NCBI RefSeq assembly: GCF_003008575.1
Contig: NZ_CP027667.1
Coordinates: 1,058,501 to 1,122,500 of the forward strand
DNA length: 64,000 bases
Reading direction: 5' to 3'
DNA from: Melaminivora suipulveris
GTDB taxonomy: Bacteria; Pseudomonadota; Gammaproteobacteria; Burkholderiales; Burkholderiaceae_C
Part shown: positions 39,000 through 47,629 of the stretch, piece by piece
How the letters are laid out: each line of letters opens with the position of its first letter
Position numbering within the stretch: the first letter of the stretch is position 1
The notes under the pieces: model-generated
What the model saw: the letters and a program-made list of their open reading frames with translations, nothing else
What the model was told of the DNA's origin: nothing
Databases searched by the model: none
Program-made: the position numbers and the translations under genes

Positions 39000-39998
39000 A
39001 TGCCGCCGCCCTCGCCCGCCTTCGCCCTGCCCACCACCCACCTGCGCACCCGGCCCGTGGCCGTCGGGCACTGGCGCGCTTTTCTGGCCGTCGCGCGGCA
39101 CCTGAACTTCCGCGCCGCCGCCGAGGAGCTGGCGCTGACGCAGTCGGCGGTGAGCCGGCAGATCCAGGCGCTGGAGGACGAGGTCGGCGTGCCGCTGTTT
39201 TTGCGCCACACGCGCGCCGTGGAGCTGACCAGCGCCGGCGGGCAGCTGCAGCGCGCCATCTCGCCGGCGCTGGAGCGGCTGGACGCCGCCGTGCGCCAGG
39301 TGCGGCTGGCGGCCGGGCGGCGCAGCGTGGCCATCACCACCTGGGCCAGTTTTGCCTCGATGTGGCTGATTCCGCGCATGGAGCAGTTCCAGCGCGACAA
39401 CCCGGACATCGACATCCGCATCGACGCGGGCGATGCCATAGTCGACCTGGAGACCGCCGACGTCGACCTGGCCCTGCGCTCCAGCGCGGCGTCGCACGTG
39501 GCGCAGGGCGCGCAGCGGCTCTTCGGCGAGCAACTCGCGGTGGTCGCCAGCCCCTGGCTGCTGGCCAGCATGCCGCCCATCCGCAGCGCGGCGGACGTGG
39601 CGCAGTTCACGCTGATCGAAGTCGGCGATGCGCACCGCACGCCGTACTTCGAGTGGATCACCTGGCGGCGCTGGCTGGAGTGCGCCGGCCTGGCACGCCA
39701 GCAGCCCAAGCGCTGGCTGTACTTCAACTACGCGCAGCAGATCGTGCAGGCGGCCCTGGCCGGCCAGGGCCTGGCGCTGGCACGCATGCCGCTGGTGGCC
39801 GAGAACCTGGCGCGCGGCGAGCTGGTGGAAGTGCTGCCGGCGCAGCGGCTGGATTCGCCGCTGGTCTACTGGCTGGTGCCCGGCCCGCGCAGCGCGCAGC
39901 GACCAGAGGTGCAGGCGTTTTGCGCCTGGCTGCTGCACGAGGCGCGGCTCACGCGCCGCGCCATCGGCGAGGAAGCGCCGGCCGCGCCGGGCGGCTGA
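39000..39998 (+). CDS. LysR family transcriptional regulator (GcvA-like)
   Basis: 332 residues. N-terminal winged HTH (AFLAVARHLNFRAAAEELALTQSAVSRQIQALE) and a periplasmic-binding-type effector domain. Its IPRMEQFQRDNPDIDIRI and DVDLALR motifs are of the GcvA/AmpR type. The start MPPPSPAFALPTTHL at 39000 is chosen; an earlier frame to 38955 exists. Probably controls the divergent DUF2917 gene and itself. It is convergent with tyrS, with repeat copy G between. Confidence 0.9.
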   Translation: MPPPSPAFALPTTHLRTRPVAVGHWRAFLAVARHLNFRAAAEELALTQSAVSRQIQALEDEVGVPLFLRHTRAVELTSAGGQLQRAISPALERLDAAVRQVRLAAGRRSVAITTWASFASMWLIPRMEQFQRDNPDIDIRIDAGDAIVDLETADVDLALRSSAASHVAQGAQRLFGEQLAVVASPWLLASMPPIRSAADVAQFTLIEVGDAHRTPYFEWITWRRWLECAGLARQQPKRWLYFNYAQQIVQAALAGQGLALARMPLVAENLARGELVEVLPAQRLDSPLVYWLVPGPRSAQRPEVQAFCAWLLHEARLTRRAIGEEAPAAPGG

Positions 39999-40009
39999 AC
40001 GCCTGCGAA

Positions 40010-40066
40010 TGCTATATTTTTAATAGCTATTCACGCTTGATAGACGCCGACTGAAGGCCGATTTGA
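40010..40066 (-). repeat. Dispersed intergenic repeat, copy G
   Basis: Minus-orientation copy: GCTATATTTTTAATAGCTAT then CACGCTTGATAGACGCCGAC. It fills the gap between the convergent stops of the LysR and tyrS genes. Confidence 0.75.
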
Positions 40067-40085
40067 CTAGAAACCGGCCTGAATT

Positions 40086-41318
40086 TCAGTCCAGATGCAC
40101 GCGCGCGAACTTGCGCTTGCCCACCTGCACCACATAGCTGCCCGCATCCAGGCGCAATGCGCGATCGCCCACGGCGCTGCCGTCGACACGCACGCCGCCG
40201 CCGTCGATCAGCCGGTTGGCCTCGCTGGTCGATGGCGCCAGGCCCGCCTGCTTGAGCAGCGCGCCGATGGCCAGCGGCGCGCCGGACAGTCGCACCTCGG
40301 CAATCTCGTCCGGGATGCCGCCGCGGCTGCGGTTGTGGAAATCGGCCTCTGCCGCGTCGGCCGCGGCTGCGCTGTGAAAACGCGCCGTGATCTCGCGCGC
40401 CAGCATGACTTTCGCGTCCTTGGGGTTGCGCCCCTCCTGCACTTCGCGCTGCAGGGCGGCGATCTCGGCCAGGCTCTTGAACGACAGCAGCGTGTACCAG
40501 TCCCACATCAGCGTGTCCGAAATCGACAGCACCTTGGCGAACATGGTGTTGGCGTCCTCGGTGATGCCGATGTAGTTGTGCTTGGACTTGGACATCTTGT
40601 CCACGCCATCCAGGCCGACCAGCAGCGGCATGGTGAGCACGCACTGCGGCTCCTGGCCCCATTCCTGCTGCAGGTGCCGGCCCATGAGCAGGTTGAATTT
40701 CTGGTCGGTGCCGCCCAGCTCCAGGTCGCTCTTCAAGGCCACCGAGTCGTAGCCCTGCAAGAGCGGGTACAAGAATTCATGCAAGCTGATGGAGCTGCCG
40801 TCGGTGAAGCGCTGGTGGAAGTCGTTCCTCTCCATCATGCGCGCCACGGTGTACTTGGCGGCCAGCTCGATCATGCCGCGCGCGCCCAGCTGGTCGCTCC
40901 ACTCGCTGTTGTAGCGAATCTCGGTGCGCGCCGGGTCCAGCACCTTGGCGGCTTGCGCGTAATAAGTCTCGGCGTTGGCTTTGATCTGCTCGGCGGTGAG
41001 CGGCGGGCGCGTGCTGTTGCGCCCGGACGGGTCACCGATCAGCGTGGTGAAGTCGCCGATCAGGAAGATGACCTGATGGCCCAGGTCCTGCAGCTGGCGC
41101 ATCTTGTTGAGCACCACGGTGTGGCCCAGGTGGATGTCGGGCGCCGTCGGGTCCAGTCCGAGCTTGATGCGCAGGGGCTGGCCGGTGGTGGCCGAGCGGG
41201 CAAGCTTTCTCGCCCATTCGTCCTGCGGCAGCAGCTCGTCCACGCCGCGCAAGGAGACTTCGAGCGCCTGTCCTACATCGACACCATGCGAGAAAGTTGT
41301 AACGACTGCTTGATTCAT
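40086..41318 (-). CDS. tyrS: Tyrosyl-tRNA synthetase
   Basis: 410 residues, TyrRS of the TyrZ-like bacterial subgroup. Class I signatures HLGH at 63-66 (DIHLGHTVVLNKM) and KMSKS (VDKMSKSKHNYIG), and a C-terminal S4 domain (ANRLIDGGGVRVDGSAVGD). Starts MNQAVVTTFSHGVDVGQAL. The long-loop motif EFLYPLLQGYDSV is typical. Divergent from the M23 peptidase gene, an arrangement conserved in Burkholderiales. Confidence 0.96.
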   Translation of the reverse strand: MNQAVVTTFSHGVDVGQALEVSLRGVDELLPQDEWARKLARSATTGQPLRIKLGLDPTAPDIHLGHTVVLNKMRQLQDLGHQVIFLIGDFTTLIGDPSGRNSTRPPLTAEQIKANAETYYAQAAKVLDPARTEIRYNSEWSDQLGARGMIELAAKYTVARMMERNDFHQRFTDGSSISLHEFLYPLLQGYDSVALKSDLELGGTDQKFNLLMGRHLQQEWGQEPQCVLTMPLLVGLDGVDKMSKSKHNYIGITEDANTMFAKVLSISDTLMWDWYTLLSFKSLAEIAALQREVQEGRNPKDAKVMLAREITARFHSAAAADAAEADFHNRSRGGIPDEIAEVRLSGAPLAIGALLKQAGLAPSTSEANRLIDGGGVRVDGSAVGDRALRLDAGSYVVQVGKRKFARVHLD

Positions 41319-41519
41319 AAGGGTTTTCAGGGGTGTCTGCAGGACGGCGCCGACTATACTTGCCGGCACTTTGCAGCGGTGGATTCTAGTGGCCCGCCCA
41401 CTCGTCCGGCCTTCGCGCCTTCAGCCGCAGTTCGTTACCTGCCGTGTCTGCCGCCCCAGCCGCCCGCGCGGCGCCGCTCTTGCGGGGCCCGCAGACACCA
41501 CCAGCCTGGGGTAAGACTC

Positions 41520-42890
41520 TTGTTGAAAAACAACCTGACCGCCGCCTGCGTGGCCTTTCTCGATCAAGCCGCGCGCACGGTCCGCAAGCACCCGAAACGC
41601 ATCACCGCCGCTCTCGCCACCGTCCTGCTCACGGGCGGTGGCGGCGCTTTCGCCGTGGCCTCGCTCGGCCCCGATCCGGCCGAGCTGCCCGTCAGCACGG
41701 TGCAGGAAAGCGTCGAATCGCTGGCCGGCGAGATCACGCTGGCCAGCCTGATGGACAGCATGCCCGGCTACTCGCTGTACCGCTCGGACGTCACGCGCAA
41801 CGCCGACACCGCCGAGGCCATCCTGCAGCGCCTGGGCGTGGCCGATCCGGCCGCCTCGGCCTTCCTGCGTGGCAACGACTTGGTGCGCCAAAACCTGCTG
41901 GGCCGCGCTGGCCGCTCATTGACGCTGGAGGCGACCGACGACCACCGGCTGCAGCGCCTGGTGGCGCGCTGGGCGCTCGATGACTCGCCCAACTTTCAGC
42001 GCCTGGTGGTCGAGCGCGGCGCGGATGACTCCTTCAGCGCGCGCATCGAGAGCGCGCCGCTCACGGTGAGCAGCCGGCTGGCCAGCGGGGTGATCCGCTC
42101 GTCGCTGTTCGCCGCCACCGATGCCGCCGCCATCCCCGACACGGTGGCCGTGCAACTGGCCGAGATTTTTTCCAGCAACATCGACTTTCGCCGCGCGCTG
42201 CGCAAGGACGACCGGTTCTCGGTGGTCTACGAAACGCTGGAGGCCGACGGCGAGCCGCTGCGCAGCGGCCGTGTGCTGAGCGCCGAGTTCCTCAATAACG
42301 GCAAGTCGCACAGCGCGGTGTGGTTCCAGGACAAGGCAGCCGCCAAGGGCGCCTACTACACGCTGGACGGCCAAAGCATGCGCCGCGCCTACCTGACCTC
42401 GCCCGTGGCCTACACGCGCATCTCCAGCGGCTTCGCCATGCGCATGCACCCCATCCAGAAGACCTGGCGCGCCCACCTGGGCACCGACATGGCCGCGCCC
42501 AGCGGCACGCCGGTGCGCACCGTGGGCGATGGCGTGGTCGACTACGCCGGCGTGCAAAACGGCTACGGCAACGTGGTCTACGTCAAGCACCAAAATCAGC
42601 ACGTCACCGTCTACGCCCACCTGAGCCGCATCGACGTGCGCAAGGGCCAGGCGGTGGACCAGGGCGACACCATCGGCGCCGTCGGCGCCACGGGCTGGGC
42701 CACGGGCCCGCACCTGCACTTCGAGTTCCGCGTGAACGGCGAGCACCAGGACCCCATGTCGATTGCCCGCCAAAGCGACGCGGCGCAGCCCATCTCGGCC
42801 GCTTCGCGCAAGAGCTTCGACGCGCTGGCCGGCAACATGCGCGTGCTGCTGTCCTCGGCAGCGCTGGTGCAGCAAGCCAGCGCCGAGTGA
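41520..42890 (+). CDS. M23 family metallopeptidase (murein endopeptidase-like)
   Basis: 456 residues. N-terminal membrane anchor (about 20-45, ITAALATVLLTGGGGAFAVASL), a central domain resembling the OapA/DipM-type region, and a C-terminal M23 domain with zinc ligands in HLGTDMAAPSGTPV and the HLHFEF motif. Likely a periplasmic cell-wall endopeptidase. No ATG exists near the N-terminus; TTG at 41520 (LLKNNLTAACV) or the next TTG is the probable start. Its stop overlaps the anmK start. Divergent from tyrS. Confidence 0.88.
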   Translation: MLKNNLTAACVAFLDQAARTVRKHPKRITAALATVLLTGGGGAFAVASLGPDPAELPVSTVQESVESLAGEITLASLMDSMPGYSLYRSDVTRNADTAEAILQRLGVADPAASAFLRGNDLVRQNLLGRAGRSLTLEATDDHRLQRLVARWALDDSPNFQRLVVERGADDSFSARIESAPLTVSSRLASGVIRSSLFAATDAAAIPDTVAVQLAEIFSSNIDFRRALRKDDRFSVVYETLEADGEPLRSGRVLSAEFLNNGKSHSAVWFQDKAAAKGAYYTLDGQSMRRAYLTSPVAYTRISSGFAMRMHPIQKTWRAHLGTDMAAPSGTPVRTVGDGVVDYAGVQNGYGNVVYVKHQNQHVTVYAHLSRIDVRKGQAVDQGDTIGAVGATGWATGPHLHFEFRVNGEHQDPMSIARQSDAAQPISAASRKSFDALAGNMRVLLSSAALVQQASAE

Positions 42891-44038
42891 CGCGCGCCCG
42901 GCCCCCCGGCGGCAGCGCTGCCGCGGCGGGGTGGTACATCGGGCTGATGTCGGGCACGTCGCTGGACGGCGTGGACGGCGTTCTGGCCGAGGTTTCGGCA
43001 TCCAGATGCACGATAGCCCGCCATGCATCTGCGCCTTTAGCTCCTGAAACAAGAGCAGAACTACTCGCTCTGAATACCTCCGGCGCCGACGAGCTGCACC
43101 GCGCAGCGTTGTCCGCCAACGCCCTGGCTGCCACCTATGCCGACGTGGTGCAAGCACTGCTGGCCGGCAGCGGCCTGCAGGCGGCCGAGGTGCGCGCCAT
43201 CGGCGCCCACGGGCAGACCGTGCGCCACCAGCCGCAGGCGCACGCCGGCAGCGGCTATACGCTTCAATTGAACAACCCGGCCCTGCTGGCCGAGCGCACC
43301 GGCATTACCGTGGTGGCGGACTTTCGCAGCCGCGATGTGGCCGCTGGCGGCCAGGGCGCGCCGCTGGTGCCGGCCTTTCACCGGCAGATGTTTGGCCAAA
43401 CCGGACGCGACGCGGCCGTGCTCAACCTGGGCGGCATGGCCAACGTGAGCCTGCTGGGCGCGGACGGCTCGGTGCGCGGCTTCGACTGCGGCCCCGCCAA
43501 CGTGCTCATGGACCTGTGGTGCCAGCGCCATACCGGCAAGGCCTACGACGCCCATGGTGCCTGGGCTGCGGGCGGGCGCGTGCTCGCGCCGTTGCTGCAG
43601 GTCATGCTGGCCGAGCCCTTCTTCGCCGCCGTCCCGCCCAAGAGCACCGGCCGCGATGTGTTCAACACCGGCTGGCTGGAGCGCGCGCTGGCTGCGGCCG
43701 AGAGCTGCCGCGCGGCGCCACAGGACGTGCAGGCCACGCTGGCAGAACTCACCGCGCGCTCGTGCACGCAGGATGTGCAGCGGCACGGGCCCGCCTGCCG
43801 CCTGCTCATCGTGTGCGGCGGCGGCGCGCTCAACGGCCACCTTCTGCGGCGCCTGGGCGCGCTGCTGCCGGGCGTGGCGGTGCAGTCATCGGCCGAGCAC
43901 GGACTGGCACCGCTGCAGGTCGAGGCTGCCGCCTTCGCCTGGCTGGCGCACCAGTGCCTGGCCGGTCTGCCAGGCAATCTGCCGGCAGTCACGGGCGCAC
44001 GCGGCCCGCGCATCCTGGGCGCCATCTACCCGGCCTGA
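42887..44038 (+). CDS. anmK: Anhydro-N-acetylmuramic acid kinase
   Basis: 383 residues. Phosphorylates and opens 1,6-anhydroMurNAc in cell-wall recycling. Signatures: YIGLMSGTSLDGVDGVLAE near the start, GHGQTVRHQP-like GAHGQTVRHQP, ADFRSRDVAAGGQGAPLVP, LNLGGMANVSLL and the late ICGGGALNGHLLRRL. The start is GTG at 42887, chosen because GTGA overlaps the M23 stop. About residues 38-63 are encoded by AT-richer DNA than the rest. It is functionally related to the upstream murein hydrolase. Confidence 0.93.
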   Translation: MTRARPPGGSAAAAGWYIGLMSGTSLDGVDGVLAEVSASRCTIARHASAPLAPETRAELLALNTSGADELHRAALSANALAATYADVVQALLAGSGLQAAEVRAIGAHGQTVRHQPQAHAGSGYTLQLNNPALLAERTGITVVADFRSRDVAAGGQGAPLVPAFHRQMFGQTGRDAAVLNLGGMANVSLLGADGSVRGFDCGPANVLMDLWCQRHTGKAYDAHGAWAAGGRVLAPLLQVMLAEPFFAAVPPKSTGRDVFNTGWLERALAAAESCRAAPQDVQATLAELTARSCTQDVQRHGPACRLLIVCGGGALNGHLLRRLGALLPGVAVQSSAEHGLAPLQVEAAAFAWLAHQCLAGLPGNLPAVTGARGPRILGAIYPA

Positions 44039-44054
44039 GGCTGGGCGCAGCCAC

Positions 44055-44083
44055 AAAAAAACCGCCTGCCGGCGGTTTTCTTG
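44055..44083. terminator. Bidirectional terminator between anmK and erpA
   Basis: AAAAAA-ACCGCC-TGCC-GGCGGT-TTTC: the stem 44061-44076 is flanked by A- and T-tracts on either side, so it can stop transcription from both strands. Confidence 0.85.
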
Positions 44084-44114
44084 CAATCGTGGTGAGCTAG
44101 GTTGCGCTGTCAGC

Positions 44115-44489
44115 TCAATGATCGGTCGGCGAGAAGCTGGAGCCGCAGCCGCAGGTGGTCTCGGCGTTGGGATTCTTGATGACGAACTGCGCGCCCTGCA
44201 GGTCTTCCTTGTAGTCGATCTCGGCACCCACCAGGTACTGGAAGCTCATGGCGTCGATCAGCAGCGATACGCCGTTCTTGCTCATGGTCGTATCGTCTTC
44301 GTTGGTGATCTCGTCGAAGGTGAAACCATACTGAAAGCCCGAGCAGCCACCGCCCTGCACGAACACACGCAGCTTCAGATCGGGGTTGCCCTCCTCGGCG
44401 ATCAGCTCGGCCACCTTGTTGGCGGCGCTGTCGGTGAAGCGGATGGGGGTGGGCATTTCGGTGGTGATGTTTTCGGCAACGGCGCTCAT
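44115..44489 (-). CDS. erpA: Iron-sulfur cluster insertion protein ErpA
   Basis: 124 residues, A-type Fe-S carrier. The three conserved cysteines are visible: one in [11 protein letters not shown] and two in TTCGCGSSF near the C-terminus. Delivers [4Fe-4S] clusters to apoproteins such as those of isoprenoid synthesis. The N-terminal [20 protein letters not shown] is typical of the betaproteobacterial form. Lies just downstream of the rpsI-rplM unit on the same strand, separated by a terminator. Confidence 0.95.
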   Translation of the reverse strand: MSAVAENITTEMPTPIRFTDSAANKVAELIAEEGNPDLKLRVFVQGGGCSGFQYGFTFDEITNEDDTTMSKNGVSLLIDAMSFQYLVGAEIDYKEDLQGAQFVIKNPNAETTCGCGSSFSPTDH

Positions 44490-44623
44490 GAGGGCTCCTT
44501 GGCAATAGTGCGAGGCATGTTAAGGCAAACCCCGAGGCGCCGCCGGTCGCGGGGCGTTTGCCGCCAGGGTGCATAAGGCTTTTGCTGCAGATGGGGCCAC
44601 CGGGCGCTGTGCGCAATGCCGGC

Positions 44624-44657
44624 AGCCATAAAAAAACCGCCCGAGGGCGGCTTTTTT
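44624..44657. terminator. Terminator after rpsI
   Basis: CCGCCC-GA-GGGCGG (44637-44650) lies between an A-tract upstream and a T-tract downstream on the plus strand, so the minus-strand transcript of rplM-rpsI also ends in a hairpin plus T-run. Confidence 0.85.
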
Positions 44658-44703
44658 GTCTCCAGCCCGCGCGAGGCAGGCCGGCGCACAAAGGCAGAGC
44701 CGA

Positions 44704-45096
44704 TCAGCGCTTGGAGAACTGCTTGGCGCGGCGTGCGGAGTGCAGGCCGACCTTCTTGCGCTCGACTTCGCGGGCGTCGCGGGTCACGAAGCCGGCAGCG
44801 CTGAGCTGGGGCTTGAGCGTGGCGTCATAGTCGATCAGCGCGCGCGTGATGCCGTGGCGGGCAGCGCCGGCCTGACCGGACTCGCCACCGCCGTGCACGT
44901 TCACCTGGATGTCGAAAGTCTCGACATTGTCGGTGAGCACCAGCGGCTGCTTGGCGATCATGATCGAGGTCTCGCGGCCGAAATACTGCTGAATGTCCTT
45001 GCCATTCACCGTGATCTTGCCGGAGCCTTTTTTCAGAAACACGCGGGCGACGCTGGATTTGCGACGGCCGGTGCCATTGTTCCATTCACCAATCAT
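44704..45096 (-). CDS. rpsI: 30S ribosomal protein S9
   Basis: 130 residues, standard length. Clear S9: [20 protein letters not shown] at the start, [20 protein letters not shown], and the basic C-terminal tail ([11 protein letters not shown]) that reaches toward the P-site tRNA. Nine bp after rplM; the two form the conserved rplM-rpsI operon. Confidence 0.98.
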   Translation of the reverse strand: MIGEWNNGTGRRKSSVARVFLKKGSGKITVNGKDIQQYFGRETSIMIAKQPLVLTDNVETFDIQVNVHGGGESGQAGAARHGITRALIDYDATLKPQLSAAGFVTRDAREVERKKVGLHSARRAKQFSKR

Positions 45097-45105
45097 CTCG
45101 GCTCC

Positions 45106-45537
45106 TTAGATTTCCAGGGCTTTGGGCTGCTGGGCGCTGTGCGGGTGCTCTGCCCCGCCGTAGACCTTGAGCTTCTTGATCATGGCGTAGCCCAGGGGGC
45201 CCTTGGGCAGCATGCCCTTGACGGCCTTCTCGAGCGCGCGGCCGGGGTGCTTGGCCTGCAGATCGCGGAAGTTGGTGGCCGTGATGCCGCCAGGAAAGCC
45301 CGAGTGGCGGTAGTACATCTTGTCCGTGGACTTGGTACCGGTGACCTTGAGCTTGGAGGCGTTGACGATGACGATGTAGTCGCCGGTATCGACGTGAGGC
45401 GTGTAGATGGCTTTGTGCTTGCCGCGCAGACGGTGGGCCACTTCGCTGGCGACCCTGCCGAGCACCTTGTCGGTGGCGTCAATCACAAACCACTCGTGCA
45501 CGACCTCAGCGGGCTTGGCGCTGACTGTGGTGGACAT
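45106..45537 (-). CDS. rplM: 50S ribosomal protein L13
   Basis: 143 residues. Clear L13: [40 protein letters not shown], and [20 protein letters not shown]. First gene of the rplM-rpsI operon. A leader of about 120 nt with a stem and an upstream TATAAT precedes it. Confidence 0.98.
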   Translation of the reverse strand: MSTTVSAKPAEVVHEWFVIDATDKVLGRVASEVAHRLRGKHKAIYTPHVDTGDYIVIVNASKLKVTGTKSTDKMYYRHSGFPGGITATNFRDLQAKHPGRALEKAVKGMLPKGPLGYAMIKKLKVYGGAEHPHSAQQPKALEI

Positions 45538-45626
45538 GAGTTTTCTCTTTTCGAAGGCAAGAGGGTTTGGCGGTCCTTTTCCACGGTCGGTGCTCTTATT
45601 GGACTGAGCCTCTTAGGTGGGTGCAA

Positions 45627-45672
45627 GGCTTCGCCGCGGGACCTGAAAATCGCTGCGAAGCCCGCCATTATA
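45627..45672 (-). promoter_or_regulatory. rplM-rpsI promoter and leader stem
   Basis: Minus-strand TATAAT at 45667-45672 gives a likely start near 45660 and a leader of about 120 nt before rplM. GGCTTCGC and GCGAAGCC (45655-45662 and 45627-45634) form an 8-bp stem at the very 5' end of that leader. A role in ribosomal-protein autoregulation is possible but not shown. Confidence 0.55.
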
Positions 45673-45711
45673 GCCCGGCGCGCCATTTTTGCTGCGGCGG
45701 TGTCATGCGTG

Positions 45712-47514
45712 CTACTGCGGATAGAGCTGGCGCTGGCGCGCCTCCTCCTCCTGGCGCCTGCGCAGCGCTACGCACTCGGGGTGCGCGGCGAGCGCCGCCT
45801 TCTGGCACTGCTGGTGCACGCACAGCGGACGGGCCAGAAAGCTGGCCGAGGCGCAGGCCTCGCTGGGGCCCGCCACCACCGCAGGCGCGGGGCGCGGCGG
45901 TGGCGGCGCTGGCGGGGCGGGCGCTGGAGGAGGCGGCGCGGGCGCAGCAGGCGCCGGCGCGGCAGGCGCAGGCGCCACGGAGGGCGGCGCGGGCGCCGGC
46001 CGCGTCGACCTGGCCCGCGCGGCAGGCGCAGCCTCGGTCACCGCCGATGCCGACAGCGCCGGCGCCGAAGCTGCCTCGGCCGCGCTGGATGATGGCTCGT
46101 CGCCAGCGGCGGGCAATGGCTCAGGCGCGCTCTGCGGTGCTGGCGCCGCGGCCGGCTGGGGAGCGAACTCGGTGATGATTTCGCTCTCGGGCGTACGCGG
46201 CGGCTTGCGCGTGCCTTGCCAGGCCCACCCGGCGGCCAGCGTCGTCAGCAGCAACGCTGCGGCGGCGCCCCAGCGCAGCCGGGCGGCAATGGCGCCGCGT
46301 GGACGCTCGCTGGGCATCTGTGGCGCGGAGGCAGCCTGGGCAGCAGACTGCGGCGCGGCGCTGACCTGCGACAAACCCCAATCAGCCACCACCGTCTCGG
46401 CAAAGGCCGTGGAGGATTCCATGGCCTGCGGCACGGCCGGCAGCGCCTGGCCCAGCGGTTGCGACAGCGCAGACGGATAGAGCAGCGACGTCAGCGCCAC
46501 GCCCGGCGCGTCAGCGCTGGCCGGTTCGACCCAGTTGTCGCCCAGCTCGGCGCGGAAGTCGAAGTGCTCCAGATCCGCCGGAGCCACGCTCAGATCCATC
46601 GTCTGCAGGAGGGCATCGACGGACTGCGGCCGGTCCGCCGGCTGCAGCGCCAGGCACTGCGAGACCGCCTCCACGAAGGGGCGCGAGTACTCGACGCCCA
46701 ACTGTTTGCGCACCGTGCGCGCCACGCGTGTGAACGGCACCATGCGGTCGCGAATGGCGCGCAGCGTGGCCGGCAGCGGCGCGTCGTTGCACAGGCAGCC
46801 ATGCACCACGGCGCCCAGGGCGTAGAGGTCGCTCCACGGGCCCTCCCGCAAATGGCTGCCGGCGTCGGCGTATTGCTCGATGGGCGCGTAGTTCACCTTC
46901 AGCACCGCCGTGTGGTGCCCCTCGCGCTGGGTGATGGCGCGCCGCGCGGCGCCCAGGTCCAGCAGCACCGGCGGGCCGCTGTCCTGCAGGAAAATATTGT
47001 CCGGCGAGACGTCGCGGTGCAGCGTCTGGCCATCGTGCAGCACGCGCAGCGCGCTGGTGACCGACCACAGCACCTGACGCAGCCAGGCCTCGGAAGGGGG
47101 CGTGCGCATGTGCGCGCGCGCCTGTTTGAGCGTCATGCCGCTGTACAGCGGCATGACCATGTAAGCCGTGCGGTTGGCTTCCCAGAAACGGAACACCTTG
47201 ACCAGCGAGGGATGGTCGAACTGCGCCAGCAGCCGCGCCTCGCCGACGAACGACGCCAGCCCGGCCTCGAAGGACGACGCGTGGGACGACGAGCGCACCC
47301 ACAGCGAATGCCCCTGCGCACGCCCGGCCAGCGCCGCGGGCATGTATTCCTTGATGGCCACGAAGCGCAGGAGCGAGTGGTCGAAGGCCTGGTAGACCAT
47401 GCCGAAGCCGCCCACACCGAGCAGCGCCGTGATCTCGAACTCGCCCAGGCGCGTGCCGGGCGGCAGCGCATCGATGTGGTCGACGGTCCTGGGGGCGGCG
47501 GTGCGTGGGTCCAT
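45712..47514 (-). CDS. Transmembrane serine/threonine protein kinase
   Basis: 600 residues. Kinase domain at about 25-290: Gly loop LLGVGGFGMVY, Lys55 in VAIKEYMP, catalytic loop HRDVSPDN at 166-173 and LLDLGAARRA in place of DFG. The usual Lys of HRDxKxxN is Ser, as in the HRDISPDN subfamily, and DFG is DLG. A TM helix at about 420-438 precedes a Pro/Ala-rich ~130-residue periplasmic stretch, ending in a Cys-containing segment (SEACASASFLARPLCVHQQCQ). Start chosen at MDPRTAAPRTVDHID. Convergent with nothing; no phosphatase is adjacent. Confidence 0.87.
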   Translation of the reverse strand: MDPRTAAPRTVDHIDALPPGTRLGEFEITALLGVGGFGMVYQAFDHSLLRFVAIKEYMPAALAGRAQGHSLWVRSSSHASSFEAGLASFVGEARLLAQFDHPSLVKVFRFWEANRTAYMVMPLYSGMTLKQARAHMRTPPSEAWLRQVLWSVTSALRVLHDGQTLHRDVSPDNIFLQDSGPPVLLDLGAARRAITQREGHHTAVLKVNYAPIEQYADAGSHLREGPWSDLYALGAVVHGCLCNDAPLPATLRAIRDRMVPFTRVARTVRKQLGVEYSRPFVEAVSQCLALQPADRPQSVDALLQTMDLSVAPADLEHFDFRAELGDNWVEPASADAPGVALTSLLYPSALSQPLGQALPAVPQAMESSTAFAETVVADWGLSQVSAAPQSAAQAASAPQMPSERPRGAIAARLRWGAAAALLLTTLAAGWAWQGTRKPPRTPESEIITEFAPQPAAAPAPQSAPEPLPAAGDEPSSSAAEAASAPALSASAVTEAAPAARARSTRPAPAPPSVAPAPAAPAPAAPAPPPPAPAPPAPPPPRPAPAVVAGPSEACASASFLARPLCVHQQCQKAALAAHPECVALRRRQEEEARQRQLYPQ

Positions 47515-47629
47515 GCGAGGCGGCAGCGCGGGCCGCCGCGCTGCGCCACAGCCCCTTGCCGATGGCGCAGCGCGCGGCCGCAGAGTGCGCATTGTGCCGG
47601 CAAGCGTGCCGAATGCTTACCATCGCCGC

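Noticed and set aside
41272..41279. TCCTACA inside the tyrS 5' coding region, pointing toward the M23 gene
   Set aside because: No matching hexamer 21 nt later and about 240 nt from the M23 start; explained by tyrS codons.
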